IMG/VR virus record: IMGVR_UViG_3300027706_000004
Span: 1 to 42,153 of that record
Direction: 5' to 3' (one strand)
Length of the DNA stretch: 42,153 nucleotides
Origin: a virus
Positions 39,053-42,153 of this stretch are shown here, piece by piece. Numbering within the stretch: the first letter of the stretch is position 1; every line of letters starts with the position of its first letter. Below the pieces are notes generated by a model. The model saw only the letters and a list, made by a program, of their open reading frames with translations. It had not been told where the DNA came from and searched no databases. Position numbers and translations under genes: made by a program.

Positions 39053-40501
39053 ATGAGTTCAACACAGCAAGCTAGCGGTAACTCAGCACGTGTTTCCTGG
39101 AAGCCAAGTAAGAGTTTTGGAGTTCCGGATTTTGATGAGATAAGTGGTGTAAATACTACCCTTGCAGCGGATGTTGCGCCTGGAAGCACATCAATTACAG
39201 TTGCCGATGCTACTGGCGCAGCTGCCGGAAACATTTTGAGAGTAGGCGATGACGACACATATCAGGTGTTAAAAATCGCGAGTAATTATGTATCCGGCAC
39301 TACCATCGGAATAGACCCGGCAACACCGATTTACTATCAGTTATATTCTGGCGATACAGTAAGAGAAATAGACCCAACTGGGTTCCAGAAATTGGCAGCT
39401 TTTGCCACTATTGATAACGTGATGTCAAGAGGGAGATTCGAGTCCGGTGCCATCACGGGGCAGCCGATGCTGGAAGCTATCCGCTCCGGCAACGTGGATT
39501 TAACATTTAACATGACATTTGAGCTTGGTACTGAGGGTGTGGGATTTCTTTTCTACAATGCATTGACAAATTCATACATTTCCGAGGGTACAGATAAAGG
39601 GGGCGGTGTATCCACAACCCTGAGTGGGGCAGTCGCGGCTGGAGATAAACAAATAGTTGTTACATCGGGTTCTGGATTTGCGGATAATCAAATTTACCGT
39701 CTTGGGTCTGGGGCAACAGCAGAAGTAATAAAAGTAGACCCGAGTTACACATCGGGAACTACCATACCTCTTACAAAGAAATTGAGATTTGCTCATGCCG
39801 ATACAGAGGCAGTAGTCCAACTTGATGAGACGAAGCCAATTAAGCATACAATAGTTCGTGGTATTACACAGTCGCCTGGACTTGATATATTACTTGCTTT
39901 TAAAGACGTTGATTCTTATGCCTTTCTTCGCGGATGTACGATTAATTCCCTTTCTGGCACAGTAACCCCTGACGGTTCTACAAAAGTCACGGTTGGATTT
40001 ATAGGCAAGGCTGGACAAATTCTTACAGCAGATATTTTTGGCACACCAGCGGATGTCTCTCATGATTTCTATAACCCCTGGGAAGGGAGAATCACTCTGG
40101 ATGGGACGGTAAATAAGCGCATAACCTCTTTCACTTTCAATATCACAAATAATGTCGAAGGGGCAAGCTACATTATCGGGAGTCCGTTTAGAGGTTCTGC
40201 CACTATGGGTGATAGAAGGACGGGAGGTACTATTGAGTATCAGTATTTCGATCAAGACATCGTTTCTAAAACCATGCTTGAATCCGATGTCGTTATACAG
40301 ATCAAATGGACATATATCAAAGATGCAAAACACAGTCTACTCATAAAATATCCGCGTGGCAGATTCACCGGAACCGTTCATCCTGGAGTTCCTGGCAAGG
40401 GTGCTTTGAAAGACAGTAAAACATTTGATGGTCTTCGAGATAGCGGAACAAATACAGATATACATATAGAGATAGAGAGTACGGAAGTAACTCTTCAGTA
40501 G
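39053..40501 (+). CDS. Major tail protein with two internal repeat domains
   Basis: The product is 482 residues from ATG 39053, nine bases after GGAGG; ATG 39047 is too close to that site. It is larger than a plain tube protein. Two related segments, starting near residue 35 (TTLAADVAPGSTSITV) and near residue 188 (TTLSGAVAAGDKQIVV), each contain SGTTI about 40-45 residues later and look like an inserted beta domain duplicated within the protein. Tube-like parts (QPMLEAIRSGNVDLTFNMTFE, and ITSFTFNITNNVEG) lie around them. It would form the tail tube, with the repeats on the outer face (inference). Confidence 0.78.
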   Translation: MSSTQQASGNSARVSWKPSKSFGVPDFDEISGVNTTLAADVAPGSTSITVADATGAAAGNILRVGDDDTYQVLKIASNYVSGTTIGIDPATPIYYQLYSGDTVREIDPTGFQKLAAFATIDNVMSRGRFESGAITGQPMLEAIRSGNVDLTFNMTFELGTEGVGFLFYNALTNSYISEGTDKGGGVSTTLSGAVAAGDKQIVVTSGSGFADNQIYRLGSGATAEVIKVDPSYTSGTTIPLTKKLRFAHADTEAVVQLDETKPIKHTIVRGITQSPGLDILLAFKDVDSYAFLRGCTINSLSGTVTPDGSTKVTVGFIGKAGQILTADIFGTPADVSHDFYNPWEGRITLDGTVNKRITSFTFNITNNVEGASYIIGSPFRGSATMGDRRTGGTIEYQYFDQDIVSKTMLESDVVIQIKWTYIKDAKHSLLIKYPRGRFTGTVHPGVPGKGALKDSKTFDGLRDSGTNTDIHIEIESTEVTLQ

Positions 40502-40519
40502 AAGGGGGGAAGAGAATTT

Positions 40520-41068
40520 ATGCCATCATTTAGCGATTTAAAAACACCGAGTTTTAAACACATTCATATTCGGCCATTTGAGAATATTGATATGGAGAAA
40601 TCCGAATCGGGTGAATTGAGGAAAATCGGGATGCCAATGAGAAGGGATGCAAACGGCTCGTGGATAAGACTCCCAGAGATGTGGAAAGAGGTAGAGTTTA
40701 CGGTGTTGGCACCAACCATAAAGCGTATGCAGAAACTCTCGGCAGTAGACCAAAAAAATATCATATTCGACAAGGACGGTAATAGAAAAGTCCCCGTATC
40801 AACCGAGGAGCTTCCATACTACATAGCACATGAACTCATAGTAGATACGAATATTGATAAGAATGGAGAGCCTGTTCCATACAATGTAGAGATGAGGAAA
40901 TGGCTTGAACATGAGTTCAATACGTGGGTTGATTTGCTGAATGCATTTAGAACCACATACCTCGAAGCGGGCGGAAAACGTGAAGAGCAGAAAAAAGAGG
41001 AGGTAAGAGAAGAAGAGGATTTTTTAGGAGATTCACCGAATTCGCAAGAAACTGGCTCGGATATTTAA
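40520..41068 (+). CDS. Tail assembly chaperone (G-like)
   Basis: The product is 182 residues between the major tail protein and tape measure genes, the fixed place for the G/GT chaperone pair. GGGGGGAAGAG stands before ATG 40520. It is a helical acidic protein (TIKRMQKLSAVDQKN, KWLEHEFNTWVDLLNAF). The end is charged (EEQKKEEVREEEDFLG) and carries the slippery heptamer T TTT TTA at 41020-41026. A share of ribosomes should shift by -1 there to make a 315-residue fusion. The chaperones coat the tape measure protein during tail assembly. Confidence 0.8.
   Translation: MPSFSDLKTPSFKHIHIRPFENIDMEKSESGELRKIGMPMRRDANGSWIRLPEMWKEVEFTVLAPTIKRMQKLSAVDQKNIIFDKDGNRKVPVSTEELPYYIAHELIVDTNIDKNGEPVPYNVEMRKWLEHEFNTWVDLLNAFRTTYLEAGGKREEQKKEEVREEEDFLGDSPNSQETGSDI
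41020..41026 (+). promoter_or_regulatory. Programmed -1 frameshift site T TTT TTA
   Basis: In the zero frame the codons are GAT TTT TTA, so the heptamer T TTT TTA fits X XXY YYZ exactly. The -1 frame is open from 40984 to 41466 with no start codon near its left end, so it can be reached only by slippage. Its place in the last codons of the first chaperone matches lambda G/GT. No strong downstream stem was seen. Confidence 0.8.
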
Positions 41069-41466
41069 TAAGTGAACATAGTCAATCCGTTTCATATTTC
41101 GATATAGTAAAGGAAATAAAGAGGCTTGAGCAAGAGAAGGAAATCAAATCATGGTGGGATGAAGAGGACGAAAAACTTTTGCAGAACTATATTAAAGCAA
41201 AAGGCGAATATGAGAAGGATTATAGAAGTCTCGGAGAAGAAGGGGCTTTGGCTTATAACCTCTGGTCTCAGGTTGCCGGCCAGAGAAATGTTAATGGAAT
41301 TTTAGAATTCAGTGCTATCAAATATTTACTTTATCTGCACATAAAAGAGGAAATCATAGCAGACGAAGATGAATTCAAGTTTTTTAGATTGATTCTTGGA
41401 ATAGAAAATAAAATACAAGAATTAAGACAGGAAGGAAAGGGTAAAGCAAAGGGATACAATGCCTGA
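41026..41466 (+). CDS. Tail chaperone frameshift extension (T-like)
   Basis: After the -1 shift the frame adds 146 residues (starting RRFTEFARNWLGYL) to the first 169 residues of the chaperone, for 315 in all. The part is helical and charged (KEIKRLEQEKEIKSWWDEED, later LIKGI-like helices ending KGKAKGYNA). A TTG at 41179 in the same frame gives a shorter frame but lacks a ribosome site, so the shifted product is favoured. The stop overlaps the tape measure start by eight bases. Confidence 0.75.
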   Translation, partial: RRFTEFARNWLGYLISEHSQSVSYFDIVKEIKRLEQEKEIKSWWDEEDEKLLQNYIKAKGEYEKDYRSLGEEGALAYNLWSQVAGQRNVNGILEFSAIKYLLYLHIKEEIIADEDEFKFFRLILGIENKIQELRQEGKGKAKGYNA

Positions 41467-42153
41467 CCAGGGATCACTTACTATAAAAATCGTCGTGGAT
41501 ACCGCCGATCTTCAACGCCTTACAGAAGAGGCGCAAAAGACGGGAAAGCAGGTTGAGTTATCTCTTGGTCAATCCCTCAAAAATGCAGGAGAGGAAGCCT
41601 CAAGCTCTACTCAAAAGCTCGGAAGCTCTTTTGAGGGACTTCTTAGCAGCATTCATCCGGCAGCAGTGGCAATCACGGCGGTTGTTGCGGCTGCAACGGC
41701 TTTCGGTGGTGCAATCCTGGGCACTGCGAAGCTTGCGGCAGATTTTGGAGAGTCCCTTCATAATATGTCCATCACATCCGGGGTATCTGTTGAGACGCTA
41801 TCCTCTCTCAAGCTAGCTGCCGAAAAAGCAAATCTCTCAATGGCCGATCTTTCAATCAGTTTCAGATTTCTCAATAGGGCAATTTCAGACGTGGCATCTG
41901 GTGTAAAGAGTGATGCGTCAGAGGCATTGGCAAAGCTTGGCGTATCGGTAAAAGATGCAGGCGGTCATGTAAAAACAATAGAACAGATACTCCCCGATCT
42001 TGTAACAAAGTTCTCCGAGGTCAAGGATGCCTCGACAAGAACCGAGCTTGCAATGAGATTATTTGGAAGAGGTGGCTCCGAGCTTCTCGTTCTTCTTGAT
42101 GATCTTGCAAGTGATGGGTTTGATAATGTCGTGAAGAGGGCAAAAGAACTTGG
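41459..42153 (+). CDS. Tape measure protein, N-terminal part (continues at 3-4043)
   Basis: ATG 41459 follows AAGGGATAC. The opening SLTIKIVVDTADLQRLTEEAQ is typical of tape measure proteins, followed by a hydrophobic segment (residues about 66-90, AAVAITAVVAAATAF) and the LHNMSITSGVSVETLSSLKLAA and LFGRGGSELL parts shared by many phage tape measures. The frame runs through the repeated 127 bases and continues from base 128 of the window. The joined length is 1,536 residues. Confidence 0.93.
   Translation, partial: MPDQGSLTIKIVVDTADLQRLTEEAQKTGKQVELSLGQSLKNAGEEASSSTQKLGSSFEGLLSSIHPAAVAITAVVAAATAFGGAILGTAKLAADFGESLHNMSITSGVSVETLSSLKLAAEKANLSMADLSISFRFLNRAISDVASGVKSDASEALAKLGVSVKDAGGHVKTIEQILPDLVTKFSEVKDASTRTELAMRLFGRGGSELLVLLDDLASDGFDNVVKRAKEL
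42027..42153. repeat. Terminal redundancy, copy 2 (circular contig overlap)
   Basis: This copy is identical to bases 1-127. Base 42153 corresponds to base 127, so the sequence continues at 128 after circularisation. The tape measure frame is the same in both copies. Confidence 0.95.

Overview
The window is a complete, circularly closed genome of a temperate, long-non-contractile-tailed phage (siphovirus morphotype, Caudoviricetes). Bases 1-127 are repeated exactly at 42027-42153, inside the tape measure gene. Joining the ends gives about 42,026 bp and restores one 1,536-codon tape measure reading frame. The cut is therefore an assembly artefact and not a physical genome end. The host cannot be named. 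Consensus sigma-70 promoters and strong GGAGG ribosome sites show a bacterium. Sec signal peptides, a lipobox protein and a spanin-like protein suggest, without proving, a two-membrane envelope. No tRNA, transposon or CRISPR array was seen.

Layout, taking the circle from the lysogeny switch. (1) Leftward lysogeny block, 20647-22908: an HTH repressor, a small protein, a membrane zinc-ribbon protein and a tyrosine integrase. (2) The switch, about 22850-22960: two near-consensus promoters fire towards each other. (3) Rightward early block, 22943-29561: a Cro/Ner-like protein, an excisionase-like HTH protein, small zinc-ribbon proteins, a possible annealing protein, a pentapeptide-repeat protein, a replication initiator, a VRR-NUC nuclease, and a fusion of an XRE-type HTH with a sigma-70 region 4-like domain. 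The initiator gene contains 12-bp C5 iterons, a purine tract and inverted repeats in the same order as the lambda origin. (4) Late control, 29581-29670: a sigma-70 promoter followed within about 30 bp by an intrinsic terminator, which resembles the lambda pR'-tR' arrangement controlled by Q.

(5) Packaging and head, 29688-37434: terminases, portal fused to a MuF-like domain, prohead protease, a structured non-coding leader, HK97-fold major capsid protein, and head accessory proteins. (6) Neck and tail, 37431 through the circle junction to 9635: connector, completion proteins, major tail protein, tail chaperones with a T TTT TTA -1 frameshift site, tape measure, and tail-tip proteins. (7) Two large fibre/beta-helix proteins with signal peptides, 9638-14910. 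(8) Lysis and accessory block, 14967-19483: GH24 lysozyme, holin candidates, an HExxH lipoprotein, a secreted six-cysteine protein, a spanin-like coiled coil, an XhlA-like protein and an arginine-rich 40-residue peptide. (9) On the opposite strand, 19720-20471: a DpdA/TGT-like putative base-modification gene under its own promoter, placed like a moron between the late genes and integrase.

The most interesting signals are four. They are the HTH-sigma4 protein whose -35-reading residues are replaced, next to an attenuated late promoter; the putative G-quadruplex iteron origin inside the initiator gene; the face-to-face lysogeny switch, which shares a TTTGCAA(A)TTTGC motif with the late promoter spacer; and the isolated DpdA-like gene. 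All functional calls come from reading the translated sequence by eye; no database search was run.
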